A stretch of 64,000 nucleotides of DNA from Erythrobacter sp. GTDB lineage: Bacteria > Pseudomonadota > Alphaproteobacteria > Sphingomonadales > Sphingomonadaceae. The translations under genes and the position numbers were made by a program. Shown in pieces: positions 24,728 to 34,910 of the stretch. The stretch spans positions 372,001 to 436,000 of the forward strand of contig DAICXZ010000030.1 in the NCBI GenBank assembly GCA_027311945.1, read 5' to 3'. The notes beneath the pieces were generated by a model. That model searched no databases. It worked only from the letters and a program-made list of their open reading frames with translations, and was not told the DNA's origin. The number at the start of each line of letters is the position of its first letter. The first letter of the stretch is position 1.

Positions 24728-25935
24728 AGCGGCGCTCCAGAGGCGAGGCGGTGGAGGACGAGGGCGCTCAGCCGGGCGCGCTCGGTGAGCGAGGAGACGA
24801 TCATGAATTCCTCGATTGAATGAATTCTACCCCCGCGAACGCCCATCGTATCGACCACCGGAACACCGCAGGCGGCTATGTTGTTGCCATCACAGACCCC
24901 GCCGCTGGGTTGCCAGCCGATGGTCTGGCCGAGATCGGCGCCTGCCTGCTTCACCAGCTCGAACAGCTTGGCCGTGCGCGCATCGACTGGCTTGGGCGGG
25001 CGTGAAATGCCGCCGGTTAGCGACACTTCCACCTCATGCTCCTTGGCAATAGTATCGACTAAATGCTTTAATTGATGTTCAAAGTCGTCGGCGGCGTTGG
25101 TGGTCTTCGGTCGGATGTTGAAGCGCAGCACGGCATGATCGGGCACCACATTGTTGGCCGAGCCGCCGTCGATCTTCGCCGGGTTGATGGGCAGGTCACT
25201 GTGTTGCATGCGTTTCAGCGCCAGCACGCAATCGGCAGCGGCGACCAATGCGTTTCTGCCATCCTCCGGATTGCGCCCGGCGTGGGCAGACCGCCCTTTG
25301 AAAACAATTGCATAGTTGCCAGAACCCCCGCGCGCATGGGCCAGAGTGCCATCGGGCAGGGCGCTTGGCTCGTAGGTAAGCGCGGCGGCCTTTCCCTTGG
25401 CCAGCTCCGCGATCAGCGCGGCGGATGAGAGCGAGCCCGTTTCCTCGTCCGAGTTGATCATCACGTCATAGCCCACCGATTGTGCCACATCGCTGGTCTC
25501 AAAGGCGGTAAGTGCTTCCAGAATAACGGCAATGCCGGCTTTCATATCGGCGGTGCCGGGGCCGTTCAGCGTGTCATCGTCGAGCCAGGTCAGTTCCTGA
25601 AACGGGTGGTCGGCGGGATAGACGGTGTCCATATGGCCGGTCAGCACGAAGCGGCGCTCTGCCTCTGGGCGCACGCTGAGAACAAGGTGGCGGCCGTGTT
25701 CCAGTTCGACCTCGCGGCCCTCGGCATCAATGGCGGATACCGGGGCCGGATCGCGCAGCGTAACCTCTCCGGGAAGTGTGGAGAATGCGTCGGCAAGCTT
25801 CTCCGCCATTGTCGCGAGGCCAGCTATGTTGGCGGTGCCGGAGTTGATCCGCGCCCAGTCCTCAGTTCGCTCCAGCATTCGCTTCTGGTCGATGGCTTCG
25901 AACAGGGCGATTTCGCTGGAGGAGGGCTGTTTCAT
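24724..25935 (-). CDS. M20-family metallohydrolase, first gene of the ast operon
   Basis: A 403-residue zinc hydrolase of the carboxypeptidase G2/ArgE-like M20 family. The metal set is complete: His in T-G-H-M-D-T-V, Asp in G-P-G-T-A-D-M-K-A-G, Glu-Glu in S-D-E-E-T-G-S, Glu in T-Y-E-P-S and the C-terminal His in R-I-H-S-I-E-E-F. It has no signal peptide. Its stop overlaps the astA start as ATGA, so it is made together with AstA and AstB. The usual last enzyme of the AST pathway, AstE, is an M14-type desuccinylase; this M20 enzyme is well placed to do the same job, which is inference. Confidence 0.88.
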   Translation of the reverse strand: MKQPSSSEIALFEAIDQKRMLERTEDWARINSGTANIAGLATMAEKLADAFSTLPGEVTLRDPAPVSAIDAEGREVELEHGRHLVLSVRPEAERRFVLTGHMDTVYPADHPFQELTWLDDDTLNGPGTADMKAGIAVILEALTAFETSDVAQSVGYDVMINSDEETGSLSSAALIAELAKGKAAALTYEPSALPDGTLAHARGGSGNYAIVFKGRSAHAGRNPEDGRNALVAAADCVLALKRMQHSDLPINPAKIDGGSANNVVPDHAVLRFNIRPKTTNAADDFEHQLKHLVDTIAKEHEVEVSLTGGISRPPKPVDARTAKLFELVKQAGADLGQTIGWQPSGGVCDGNNIAACGVPVVDTMGVRGGRIHSIEEFMIVSSLTERARLSALVLHRLASGAPL

Positions 25936-25982
25936 CGGTAACGATCTGGCCTCTCAGCGCGGCCAAGTCAAATGCACCGGTG

Positions 25983-26801
25983 TCAGGATAGCACCCGTGC
26001 CACGGCCACGAATTCAGCGATGACCAGCGTTTCGGCGCGGCGCTGCGGGTCGATGCCGCAGGCGTCGAGGGCAGCGAGCGCGCCGGGCAGGCCCTTGAGG
26101 CTCTGGCGCAGCATCTTGCGGCGCTGGCCGAAAGCGGCTTCGGTGAGGCGTTCGAGCACGCGCGCCTTCACACCTTCGGGAGCCTCGCTGGGGGTCACGT
26201 GGACAATCGCGCTCATCACCTTGGGGGGCGGGGTGAAGGCGCTGCGATGAACCTTCATGGCCAGCTTCGCGGTGCTGCGCCACTGCGCCAGCACGGCGAG
26301 GCGGCCATAGGTGCCAGACCCCGGCGCGGCGACGATCCGCTGGGCGACCTCCTGCTGGAACATCAGCGTAAGCGATTGCCACGCGGGCGGCCAGCTCTCG
26401 CCGCCCAGCCAGCGGGTGAACAGCAGCGTGCCGATATTATAGGGCAGGTTGGCGACCACGTGGAAAGGCTCACCCAGCAAAGCGGCGTGGTCCTCCGCCA
26501 ACGCATCGCCCTCGATCACGCGCAGCTGGCCGGGAAAGGCGGCTGACAGTTCCGCCAGCGCCGGGATGCAGCGCGCATCGCGCTCGATAGCCGTGACGCG
26601 TGCTCCGGCGCGCAGCAGCGCGCGGGTCAGGCCGCCGGGGCCGGGGCCGATTTCCAGCACTGCCTTGCCCGAGAGGTCGCCTGGTATGGCGGCGATGCGG
26701 CTCAGCAGTTGCTCGTCGAACAGGAAGTTCTGCCCCAGCGCTTTCGACGCGCTCAGGCCGTGGGTCGCGATCACCTCGCGCAGCGGAGGCAGCTCGCTCA
26801 T
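25983..26801 (-). CDS. rsmA: 16S rRNA dimethyladenosine transferase
   Basis: A 272-residue KsgA/RsmA, which dimethylates two adjacent adenosines near the 3' end of 16S rRNA. The S-adenosylmethionine site [10 protein letters not shown], the catalytic N-L-P-Y-N-I and the N-terminal [10 protein letters not shown] are all present. The ATG overlaps the pdxA stop as ATGA. It is the last gene of the lptD-surA-pdxA-rsmA set. Confidence 0.96.
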   Translation of the reverse strand: MSELPPLREVIATHGLSASKALGQNFLFDEQLLSRIAAIPGDLSGKAVLEIGPGPGGLTRALLRAGARVTAIERDARCIPALAELSAAFPGQLRVIEGDALAEDHAALLGEPFHVVANLPYNIGTLLFTRWLGGESWPPAWQSLTLMFQQEVAQRIVAAPGSGTYGRLAVLAQWRSTAKLAMKVHRSAFTPPPKVMSAIVHVTPSEAPEGVKARVLERLTEAAFGQRRKMLRQSLKGLPGALAALDACGIDPQRRAETLVIAEFVAVARVLS

Positions 26802-27802
26802 GCGGCAGCGTTGCGGCGGGCGGCGATTTCTCCGGCCATGCGGATCGCGGCAATCATCGCCTGCGGCCGCGCGACGCCCTTGCCCGCAATATCGAAGGCG
26901 GTGCCGTGATCGGGCGAAGTGCGCACGATCGGCAGGCCAAGTGTAACGTTGACGCCCTCGTCGAAGTCGAGCGTCTTCAGCGGCACCAGCGCCTGATCGT
27001 GATACATGGCCAGCGCGGCGTCGTAGCCTGCGCGCTTGTGCGGTGCGAACAGCGTATCGGCCGGGTGGGGGCCGGTCGCGTCGATGCCCTCGGCGCGAAG
27101 GGCGGCGATGGCGGGCATGATGGTCTCGATTTCCTCACGGCCCATGCGTCCGTTCTCGCCCGCGTGGGGGTTTAGCCCAGCCACGGCGACATGCGGGCGA
27201 GCGATGCCATAGTCCTCGCGAAGGGCGCGCGCGAGAATACGGCAGCGGTGGAGGATCAGCTCGCGCGTCACCAGCCCCGGCACCTCGGCCAGTGCGCAAT
27301 GAACGGTGAGCGGTACGGTGCGCAGGCTCGGCCCGGCGAGCATCATCACCGCATCTTCATCCGCCAGGCCACAATGACGGGCGAGCAGTTCGGTCTGCCC
27401 GACAAAGCCGGGCTCGATGCGGGCGATCTGGGCCTTGGAGACGGGCGCTGTCACGACACCGGCAGCCTCGCCCGCCTTGGCCAGCGCAATCGCGCGTTCG
27501 AGCGAGGCGAGGGCGAGCCGTGCGCCGTCTTCGCTCGGCGCGCCGGGTTTGTAGGCGCCGTCGGCTTCGGTCAGCACGGGCAAGCCATCGGCAAAGGCGT
27601 CGGCCGCGTCCGCAATCCGGGCAATCTCGACCAGTGGGACATCGCACTTCGCCCGCACGGCGGCAGCGCGCAGCACCTCCAGCCCGCCGATGGCGGCGAA
27701 GGCAGGCAAGTCCCGCTCGCCGCGCGCGCGCCATGCCGCCAGGATCACCTCGGGCCCGACTCCTGCCGGATCGCCGATCGAGACGGCCAGCGGCTTGGTC
27801 AT
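26798..27802 (-). CDS. pdxA: 4-hydroxythreonine-4-phosphate dehydrogenase
   Basis: A 334-residue PdxA for pyridoxal phosphate synthesis. It shows the N-terminal [11 protein letters not shown], the N-P-H-A-G-E-N-G segment and the metal-binding H-D-Q in A-M-Y-H-D-Q-A-L, with H-G-T-A-F-D near the end. The start is 4 bases after the surA stop and the stop overlaps rsmA, so the three are co-translated. Confidence 0.96.
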   Translation of the reverse strand: MTKPLAVSIGDPAGVGPEVILAAWRARGERDLPAFAAIGGLEVLRAAAVRAKCDVPLVEIARIADAADAFADGLPVLTEADGAYKPGAPSEDGARLALASLERAIALAKAGEAAGVVTAPVSKAQIARIEPGFVGQTELLARHCGLADEDAVMMLAGPSLRTVPLTVHCALAEVPGLVTRELILHRCRILARALREDYGIARPHVAVAGLNPHAGENGRMGREEIETIMPAIAALRAEGIDATGPHPADTLFAPHKRAGYDAALAMYHDQALVPLKTLDFDEGVNVTLGLPIVRTSPDHGTAFDIAGKGVARPQAMIAAIRMAGEIAARRNAAA

Positions 27803-27806
27803 CGGC

Positions 27807-29189
27807 CTAGTTGTACTCGATCACCGCATCGCGGCGCAGGTCGCGCAGATAGCGCTGTGCACGCTTGTTGATGCGGTCGTCCTCCATCTGCGCCATCAGC
27901 TGGCGCATGTCCGGCCCGGCGGCGCTGGGCGGATCGTCGCGGCCGCACAGCATCAGCACGCGAATGCCCTCCTCCAGATCGCCGAAGGGCGGGGTGGTCT
28001 CGCCGATGTTGAGGCCGAGCAGCACGTTCTGCAGGGCTTCGGGCAGCGCGCGGGCGGCGATCTCGTCGTTGTCGACCACGGTTGCACCGATGGCGGTCGC
28101 CTTGGCATTGGCATCGCCGCAGCCGTTCATCGAATCGACCGCAGCGACAAAGGCATTGCCGCGCCGTTCGGCTTCGGCCTGGCTGGTGCCGGGCTGGAAG
28201 CTGATCGAAATCTGCTTGAGGCTCAGTATCGCGTCGCGCGGATCGGCCATGCCGATCTGGCGCCGGTCGATCAGCAGGCCGATCCACAAGCCGCCCGGAA
28301 TCTCCACCGGGCCGACCAACTGGCCGGGCAGCATCTCGCTGACGATGCCTTCCAGCTGCGGGTTCTGCAATTGCTCGACCTTAATCCAGCCCAGATCGCC
28401 ACCGACCGCAGCGGTGGTCGCCTGCGAATACTGGCGGGCATAGGCCTGAAAGCTGCCGCCGTCGCGCAGTTGTTGCACGATCTGCTGGGCATTGGCGGCG
28501 ACCGCATCGCGGTTGGCGGGGGTCGACTGGAGGAAGATTTCGCCCAGACGATATTCGGTCGAGCCGCGCGATTCCTGCATGCGCTCGTAAAGCTCACTCA
28601 CCTCGGCCTCCGACACATTGACGAAGGGCGCGACGTTGCGGCGCAGCAGCCTGTCCCAGGCCAGTTCGCCCTGGATCTGGCGCTTGATCGTGCGCGGGCT
28701 GGAGCCGATCGATTCGAGATATTGCTCCAGTTCCTCGACCGTCATGTTGCGCCCTTGCTGGGCGAAACGGGCATAGGCCTCATCGACCTCGTCAGGCGTG
28801 ACCGTCATGTCGAGCGCGGCGGCTTCCTGCACCTGCAAGGTCTCGTCGATCAGGTTGCGCAGCACCTGCAGCCGCAGCCGTTGCAATTCGTCAGCGGGAA
28901 TTTCCACGCCTTCGTTGGCCGCCAGGATCAGTGCCACGCGCTGGTCGACGTCGGTGCCGGTGATGATATTGCCGTTCACGCGTGCGGTGGCGCGGCGGAC
29001 GTTCGGGTCGCTCTGGCTGAGGAACGAGATGTCGCTCGGGAAATTGAAGGCGTCGCTCTGGCTGTCGACGGCCGGGGCGTTGGCAGCCTGGGCAAAGGCT
29101 CCGGTGGAGCCGGAGAGCAGCAGGGCGCTCGCAGCCGTGATGTTTACGAGCTTTCGGGCAATCGCAATCACGTTATCGTTCTCTTTCAT
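27807..29189 (-). CDS. surA: Periplasmic chaperone and peptidyl-prolyl isomerase SurA
   Basis: A 460-residue SurA, which escorts outer-membrane proteins such as LptD through the periplasm. A signal peptide (about 1-34, ending A-F-A-Q) leads into the N-terminal chaperone domain with I-x-G-T-D-V-D-Q-R and L-I-D-E-T-L-Q. A parvulin domain follows at about 205-310 (G-G-D-L-G-W-I). A second, degenerate parvulin-like part precedes the C-terminal R-D-L-R-R-D-A-V-I-E-Y. Its own client LptD is encoded just upstream. Confidence 0.92.
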   Translation of the reverse strand: MKENDNVIAIARKLVNITAASALLLSGSTGAFAQAANAPAVDSQSDAFNFPSDISFLSQSDPNVRRATARVNGNIITGTDVDQRVALILAANEGVEIPADELQRLRLQVLRNLIDETLQVQEAAALDMTVTPDEVDEAYARFAQQGRNMTVEELEQYLESIGSSPRTIKRQIQGELAWDRLLRRNVAPFVNVSEAEVSELYERMQESRGSTEYRLGEIFLQSTPANRDAVAANAQQIVQQLRDGGSFQAYARQYSQATTAAVGGDLGWIKVEQLQNPQLEGIVSEMLPGQLVGPVEIPGGLWIGLLIDRRQIGMADPRDAILSLKQISISFQPGTSQAEAERRGNAFVAAVDSMNGCGDANAKATAIGATVVDNDEIAARALPEALQNVLLGLNIGETTPPFGDLEEGIRVLMLCGRDDPPSAAGPDMRQLMAQMEDDRINKRAQRYLRDLRRDAVIEYN

Positions 29190-29345
29190 CCATGCGGCGC
29201 GAGGTCGTCTCGTGCCTGACTGTTCGTTCCGGCCAATAGCGTGCTGGACTGAACATTAGCTGAGCCATCCGTTGCTGTTGCGCGCAAGCGCTCTAACGAA
29301 AACGGCGCGCGCTGCCAAATGCTTGCGCAGGCGTGAGGGCGCAAA

Positions 29346-31640
29346 TCACCGGAAACTGAGGTTGCGCAGCGAGAAGTAGAGCTGGAACGAGTTGCCGCTG
29401 CGGGCGTCGGCCAGTTCGATGTAGTCGCGCCGCCAGGTGAAGCCCATTTCCAGGCAATCGTCGGCATAGGCGATGCCGAGGCGCGTGCGCAGCGGCTCGA
29501 ACCCGTCCGACGCGTTGGTGGGGTCTTCCGCTGCGTCGGTCAGGTTGACCACGGCCGATCCGAACACCGACCAGTAGTTGGCGAAGGCGATGCGGCCCGC
29601 CAAGCGCAGTTCCTCGCGGTCCTGCAGGTCTTCGAAATCCTGCTGGATATTGCGGTTGAGGCGCAGGTAGCCCAGCTCGACATAGGTGCGGTCGGAGCCG
29701 AGGGTGGCGTCGACCTCGGCTCGGCGGATGGTCAGATTGTCCTTGTCGAGGCGGAAGCGGTGGACCAGCTTCAGGAAATCGCGATAGCGCACCTCGGTGC
29801 GGCCAACGAAGTCGGAGAAGCGCTCGGTCAGGCCGGTGCCGTCGGGAAACAGCACAGGCTCGTTGCTGAGGCGGTAAGACTGGCCGATGGTCGAGGAGAT
29901 GCGCCAGCCAGGGAAGTTGAGCTGCCAGTCGGCGCCGTAGGTCATGCGAGCGCCATCCTCGACCCGGTCATAACCCGGAAAGCGATTCAGCGCGAAGAGG
30001 TTGGAATCCTCAAGGTCGATCGCACGCGCATCCTCGTTGGGGATGGCGAGATTGCGGATCGACGGCGCAGCAACGAACTGGACGCGCGGGGTAATCGTCT
30101 GCGTTCCGCCCATGAACTCGCCGATCAGCGGCCATTTGATGTCGATTGCACCCATCGCCACACCGCGGGTCTGCCAGCCTTCGGTGCCGGCATAGAGCGC
30201 GGTTGAGGTCAGGTCGTTCTGATCCGAGTGATAGACGTCGCCGCGAACAAGCGCGGTGAACGACACTTCCTGCCCGAGCGGGGTGATCTTGCGCAGGTTC
30301 CACTGGGCGCGGGCGAAAGCGCGCTGGGTGTCCTGTCCGTCGGTGCGGGTGATGGCGAGGGTATTGCCCTGCAGTTCGACCGTGCCGCCCAGTACCGGAT
30401 CGGCGAGGCGTTTGCGATAGTCGATCAGCGGCAGGGCAATGGGAACCTGGCCCTGATCCTGGTTGACCAGCAGCAGCTGCGTCGCCCAGCCAGCCACCGA
30501 GAGATAGCTGCTGTCATCGATGTTCTCGAGCGCGACGGTCGATCGGATGCGATCATCGCGGCTGATGTCGTAGCGGCGCAGGAAGGTGCGGTCGCTGGCA
30601 TAGCGCAGCGAGCCGGAGAGCGAAAGGTTCTCGTTGAACTGGAACCGGCCGTTACCCGCGATATAGCCGCGAATGTCGTTGCGGCTGGTGCCGTTCGGCT
30701 CGCCGTTCGCGGTGAGCGGGAGGCGGCTGCCGTAGGTGGCATAGCCGGTGATCTGGAACGCGCCGTTGTCGGTCAGCTGACGGTATTTGGCAGACACCAT
30801 CGGCGCGGTGGCGGTGTAGATATAGCCCGTCAGTTCGAGGTCGCGGTTCTCCGCCATGCGCCAGTAGAAGCTGTCGGAAATCGCGACGCCGTTCGAGGCG
30901 GTCAGCTCGATTTCGGGAATGAAAAACCCCGAATCGGCGCTGCCGTCGGCACGGATCGAGAGGCCGGGCAGCGGCAGCAGGCGCGTGCCGAACAGTTCGA
31001 GGTAGGCACCGCGGAAGCGGATGCGCTGGGTCTGCCGGTCGTAATAGACGCGCTCGGCGGTGACGCGCCAGCTCGGGCTCTTGGGGCAGCCGTCTTCGTT
31101 GATCACCGAGCAGGTGGAAAAGGCCGCCTTGTCGAGCGCGATGTCGCCCTCTTCATTGCGGCGCGCCTCGTTGGCGGCCAACCGCGAGCCTTCGCGGAAC
31201 ACCAGCAGCAGGTTGCTCATCGCCGCCGCTTCGAGCCGGTCGGTCAGCACCAGTCGCTCGGTGAACAGCTGGTTGCCGTCGGCATCGACGAATCGGATCG
31301 AGCCCTCGGCCACGATCTCGCCGCTCATGCGGTTCCACACCACGCGCTCGGCCCGGACCGACTGGTCGCCAGCTTCGAGAATCACGTCGCCTTGCGCGGT
31401 TACGGTGTCGGAGCCCTCGTCGTAACGGATCTCGTTCGCTTCGAAATCGACCTCGCGCTCGCCATCGAGCGCTTCGATCAGTTCGGCGTTTTCTCCCGTG
31501 GATTCACTCTCTTCGGTGGCGCTTTCGGGCGCGTCCTGAGCAAAGGCGGGCTGGGCGGCAAGCAGGGCGAATCCGGCCACACCGATAAGAGGCAGACTGC
31601 GCAAGGTTGCCTTCGAAGGATAACGCCTAAGGGGGAGCAT
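29346..31640 (-). CDS. lptD: LPS-assembly protein LptD
   Basis: A 764-residue outer-membrane protein that, with LptE, inserts lipopolysaccharide into the outer leaflet. A signal peptide ends near A-F-A-Q, an OstA/LptA-like jellyroll domain follows (V-D-F-E-A-N-E-I-R-Y-D, G-D-V-I-L-E-A-G-D) and the rest is a beta-barrel ending in a C-terminal strand. A Cys pair early in the barrel linker (C-S-V-I-N-E-D-G-C-P) may form disulfides. The ATG at 31640 is chosen because it opens the signal peptide; longer upstream reading adds unrelated sequence. It is divergent from pepA. Confidence 0.94.
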   Translation of the reverse strand: MLPLRRYPSKATLRSLPLIGVAGFALLAAQPAFAQDAPESATEESESTGENAELIEALDGEREVDFEANEIRYDEGSDTVTAQGDVILEAGDQSVRAERVVWNRMSGEIVAEGSIRFVDADGNQLFTERLVLTDRLEAAAMSNLLLVFREGSRLAANEARRNEEGDIALDKAAFSTCSVINEDGCPKSPSWRVTAERVYYDRQTQRIRFRGAYLELFGTRLLPLPGLSIRADGSADSGFFIPEIELTASNGVAISDSFYWRMAENRDLELTGYIYTATAPMVSAKYRQLTDNGAFQITGYATYGSRLPLTANGEPNGTSRNDIRGYIAGNGRFQFNENLSLSGSLRYASDRTFLRRYDISRDDRIRSTVALENIDDSSYLSVAGWATQLLLVNQDQGQVPIALPLIDYRKRLADPVLGGTVELQGNTLAITRTDGQDTQRAFARAQWNLRKITPLGQEVSFTALVRGDVYHSDQNDLTSTALYAGTEGWQTRGVAMGAIDIKWPLIGEFMGGTQTITPRVQFVAAPSIRNLAIPNEDARAIDLEDSNLFALNRFPGYDRVEDGARMTYGADWQLNFPGWRISSTIGQSYRLSNEPVLFPDGTGLTERFSDFVGRTEVRYRDFLKLVHRFRLDKDNLTIRRAEVDATLGSDRTYVELGYLRLNRNIQQDFEDLQDREELRLAGRIAFANYWSVFGSAVVNLTDAAEDPTNASDGFEPLRTRLGIAYADDCLEMGFTWRRDYIELADARSGNSFQLYFSLRNLSFR

Positions 31641-31749
31641 GGCTTGCCTATTGCACTGTGCGATCCTAATTCGCAACGCCAGCTTTGATCGCGGCGCATT
31701 CGGCATGTCGATGCTGTGCCCCGATCGCATCAGCATGACCGGAGTGACC

Positions 31750-33210
31750 ATGAAAATTGCCTTTAGCCAAGCCTTCGACGCCAATTCACCTCGCCTCGTT
31801 GCGCGCGTGGTCGAGCAGGGCGCTATGCCGGGCGATCTGCCCGCGATCGTCTCCAGCGGCGCCGAGTCCTCGCGCTTCAAGGGCAAGGCCGGGCAAACCT
31901 TCGAGGCATTTTACGAGGGTGACCATGGTCCGGTGCGTCTCGCGCTGGCCGGCGCGGGCGAAAAGGACAAGGAGCGGCTGCCCTCGCTTGAAAAGGCCGG
32001 AGCGGCGCTGACCGCGAAGTTTCTCACCTCGGGTGAGACTGCGCTCGCGCTCGATTGCCGCGATGGCTCGCTGAGTGCGGAAGAGGTTGCGACCGTGCTG
32101 CTCGGCCTGAGGCTGCGGGCATGGCGCTGGGACACCTATCGCACCAAGCTGCGCGACGAGCAGAAGCCGACGCTGGCCGAGGTGGTGGTCGTGGGTGCTC
32201 CCGAGGGCACCGAAGCGGCGTGGAATGAGGCCGAGGCGCTTGCGCGCGGCGTCGAGTTCACCCGCGAACTGGTCAGCGAACCTGCCAACGTGATTTATCC
32301 CGAAAGCTTCGTCGAACGTTGCCGCGAGCGGCTGAAGGGCACCGGCGTCGAGATCGAGGTGCTGGGCGAGGCCGAGATGGAAAAGCTCGGCATGGGCGCG
32401 CTGCTTGGCGTCAGCCAGGGCTCGGTGCGCGAGGGGCAGCTGCTGGTGATGAAGTGGAACGGCGGCGAGGCTGGCGTGGCTCCGACCGTGTTCGTCGGCA
32501 AGGGCGTTACGTTCGATACGGGCGGTATCTCGCTGAAGCCCGGCGCAGGCATGGAAGACATGAAGTGGGACATGGGCGGCGCGGGCGCTGTTGCGGGCGC
32601 GATGGTCGCGTTGGCGGGCCGCAAGGCCAAGGCCAACGTGGTCGGCGTCTGCGGCCTCGTCGAGAACATGCCTGACGGTAATGCCCAGCGCCCCGGCGAC
32701 GTAGTCACCACCATGAGCGGGCAGACGGTTGAGGTGATCAACACCGATGCCGAAGGCCGCCTCGTGCTATGCGATGCGCTGACCTGGGCGCAGCGCGAGT
32801 TCAAGCCCAAGACCGTGGTCGACTTCGCCACGCTGACCGGTGCCATGATGATCGCGCTGGGCATGGAACACGCGGGTGTGTTCTCCAACTCGGACGAGCT
32901 GGCCGATGGGCTTCTCGCTGCGGGCAAAGAGACCGGCGACAAGCTGTGGCGCTTCCCGCTTTCGCCGGCTTACGACCGCCTGATCGATAGCCAGATCGCC
33001 GATATGAAGAACGTCGGCCCGCGCTGGGCCGGGTCGATCACGGCCGCGCAGTATCTCCAGCGTTACATCGAAGACGGCGTGAACTGGGCGCACTGCGACA
33101 TCGCGGGCATGGTCTGGGCCGACAAGCCCGGCGCGACATGGGACAAGGGCGCGACCGGCTATGGTGTGCGCCTGATCGACCGCTTCGTGCGCGACACCGC
33201 CGAAGGGTGA
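31750..33210 (+). CDS. pepA: Leucyl aminopeptidase
   Basis: A 486-residue M17 aminopeptidase that needs two metal ions and removes N-terminal residues from peptides in the cytosol. The signature N-T-D-A-E-G-R-L is present, together with K-G-V-T-F-D-T-G-G and the catalytic K and R residues around them. The ATG at 31750 follows GGAGTGACC. It is followed by holC, the same pairing as in enterobacteria. Confidence 0.95.
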   Translation: MKIAFSQAFDANSPRLVARVVEQGAMPGDLPAIVSSGAESSRFKGKAGQTFEAFYEGDHGPVRLALAGAGEKDKERLPSLEKAGAALTAKFLTSGETALALDCRDGSLSAEEVATVLLGLRLRAWRWDTYRTKLRDEQKPTLAEVVVVGAPEGTEAAWNEAEALARGVEFTRELVSEPANVIYPESFVERCRERLKGTGVEIEVLGEAEMEKLGMGALLGVSQGSVREGQLLVMKWNGGEAGVAPTVFVGKGVTFDTGGISLKPGAGMEDMKWDMGGAGAVAGAMVALAGRKAKANVVGVCGLVENMPDGNAQRPGDVVTTMSGQTVEVINTDAEGRLVLCDALTWAQREFKPKTVVDFATLTGAMMIALGMEHAGVFSNSDELADGLLAAGKETGDKLWRFPLSPAYDRLIDSQIADMKNVGPRWAGSITAAQYLQRYIEDGVNWAHCDIAGMVWADKPGATWDKGATGYGVRLIDRFVRDTAEG

Positions 33211-33274
33211 GGCCGGAGGTGGCGCGTCTCTCATCCCGCCCTGAAGCAGCGCAGCGTTAGGGCGAAAAAGAGCC

Positions 33275-33700
33275 ATGCGCGTCGACTTCTACCTGCTCGA
33301 ATCGGCCAGCGCCGAACAGGCCACTGCGCAGCTCGCTCGCGCCACGCTTGGTGCGGGCGAGCGGCTGCTGGTGGTCGGCGCTGACGAGGCGATGGACCGG
33401 GCGCTGTGGGAGGAATTCCCGCAGGATTTCCTCGCCCACGGCCGGACCGATAGCCCCCACGCCGAACGCCAACCCATCCTGCTCGCACACGATTGCGCGG
33501 CGGCGAACGGCGCGCGCTATGTGCTGCTGGCCGACGGCCAGTGGCGCGACGAGGCTCTCGGCTTCGTGCGGGCGTTTTTGCTGTTCGACGACACCTCCCG
33601 CGCCGCAGCGCGCGATACGTGGCGCAAGCTGGGCAATGAGGCCGGGTTGGAGCGCAATTTCTGGCGGCAGGAATCCGGGCGCTGGATCAAGCAGGCGTGA
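33275..33700 (+). CDS. holC: DNA polymerase III chi subunit
   Basis: A 141-residue HolC, part of the clamp-loader complex; it links single-strand binding protein to the polymerase. The pattern V-D-F-Y-L-L near the start, L-L-V-V-G-A-D-E-A-M-D and R-Y-V-L-L-A-D-G are typical of the family. It lies 64 bases after pepA. Confidence 0.88.
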   Translation: MRVDFYLLESASAEQATAQLARATLGAGERLLVVGADEAMDRALWEEFPQDFLAHGRTDSPHAERQPILLAHDCAAANGARYVLLADGQWRDEALGFVRAFLLFDDTSRAAARDTWRKLGNEAGLERNFWRQESGRWIKQA

Positions 33701-33748
33701 TGGACTAGGTCTCAGCCAGGATTGAGGAATTCGAGAGGGGATTTGGCA

Positions 33749-34243
33749 ATGCGCGCATTCTTGGTCATCGCCGCCACCTGGGCGCTCGCCGCCTGCGGAT
33801 CGAGCGACTCGGGCGCGATCGAAACCGAGGATGGCGACATCGCCTACACGGTCGATCAAGATGGCAGCACAGCCGTTGCGACCGTGACCAACGCCGACGG
33901 CGAAACAGTCACCATGCACAGCGGCGAAGGTGCCGCGGCGAACCTGCCCGATGGCTTTACGCTCTATCCCGGCGCCAAGGTGGTCTCGAGCACCAATGTC
34001 TCTGCAGGCGGCAGCAATGGTGCGATGGTGCAACTCGAAAGCCCGGCCACGCCCGATGAGGTCGTCGCCTTCTACCGCCAGGAAGCCGAAGCTGCTGGCA
34101 TCGAGATCAAGATGGAAATGAAGGCCAACGAGGCGCAAATCGTCTCGGGCGAAAGCACGGATGGGCTGGTATTCTCGATCAATGCCTCGCCCATCGAAGA
34201 TGGCGGAACCAGCGCCACGCTTACCATCGGCACCAAGAGCTGA
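33749..34243 (+). CDS. Lipoprotein of unknown function
   Basis: A 164-residue lipoprotein with lipobox L-A-A-C ending at Cys16. The mature part is acidic and beta-rich, and contains L-P-D-G-F-T-L-Y-P-G-A-K-V, a pattern I have seen in small envelope proteins without known function. The ATG at 33749 has GAGAGGGG upstream; the earlier ATG at 33722 does not open a signal peptide. It lies between holC and ndk. Confidence 0.75.
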   Translation: MRAFLVIAATWALAACGSSDSGAIETEDGDIAYTVDQDGSTAVATVTNADGETVTMHSGEGAAANLPDGFTLYPGAKVVSSTNVSAGGSNGAMVQLESPATPDEVVAFYRQEAEAAGIEIKMEMKANEAQIVSGESTDGLVFSINASPIEDGGTSATLTIGTKS

Positions 34244-34329
34244 CTGCTCACCTGCTTGCTTGGGGCCGTGCTTGCGGCTAGGGGCGCGCGCGAAAGAGAT
34301 ATAAACCAATTTTCGCGAAGGAACATCCC

Positions 34330-34752
34330 ATGGCGGTCACCCGCACGTTTTCGATCATCAAGCCCGATGCCACCCGCCGCAACCTGACCGGTGCGGTCAC
34401 CAAGATGCTGGAAGAGGCCGGCCTGCGCGTCGTCGCTTCCAAGCGCATCCACATGACGCGCGAGCAGGCCGAGGGCTTCTACGCCGTCCACAAGGAACGC
34501 CCGTTCTTTGGCGAGCTGGTCGAGTTCATGATGAGCGAGCCGGTGGTGGTGCAGGTGCTCGAAGGCGAAGACGCCGTGACCCGCAACCGCGACATCATGG
34601 GCGCGACCAACCCGGCCGACGCGGCCGAGGGCACCATCCGCAAGGAGCTGGCGCTGTCGATCGGTGAAAACACCGTGCACGGTTCGGACAGCGAAGAGAA
34701 TGCCGCGATCGAGATCGCCTACTTCTTCAAGCCGGAAGAAATCGTCGGCTGA
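34330..34752 (+). CDS. ndk: Nucleoside diphosphate kinase
   Basis: A 140-residue Ndk, which balances nucleoside triphosphate pools by phosphate transfer through an active-site His. The start T-F-S-I-I-K-P-D-A and the C-terminal N-x-V-H-G-S-D-S (catalytic His) are both present. A GAAGGAAC ribosome site precedes the ATG and a strong terminator follows. Confidence 0.97.
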   Translation: MAVTRTFSIIKPDATRRNLTGAVTKMLEEAGLRVVASKRIHMTREQAEGFYAVHKERPFFGELVEFMMSEPVVVQVLEGEDAVTRNRDIMGATNPADAAEGTIRKELALSIGENTVHGSDSEENAAIEIAYFFKPEEIVG

Positions 34753-34806
34753 TCGTTCGCGCTGGCCGATGGCCAGTGCACTGAAGACCAAGCGCGTTGA
34801 AAACAA

Positions 34807-34841
34807 GGCCCCGCCGGCGCGATCCGGCGGGGCTTTTGTTT
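34807..34841 (+). terminator. Intrinsic terminator after ndk
   Basis: GCCCCGCCGG pairs with CCGGCGGGGC around a short GC-rich loop and is followed by TTTTGTTT. Confidence 0.88.
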
Positions 34842-34910
34842 GATCGAACGCAAGGTAATGTCAGCGCCGTTGGGGCAAGGCTCGGTTGATAACAACAGGA
34901 GATGCCCCCG

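Noticed and set aside
30228-31688. Plus-strand open frame of 486 codons
   Set aside because: Antisense to lptD, which is supported by signal peptide, jellyroll and barrel.
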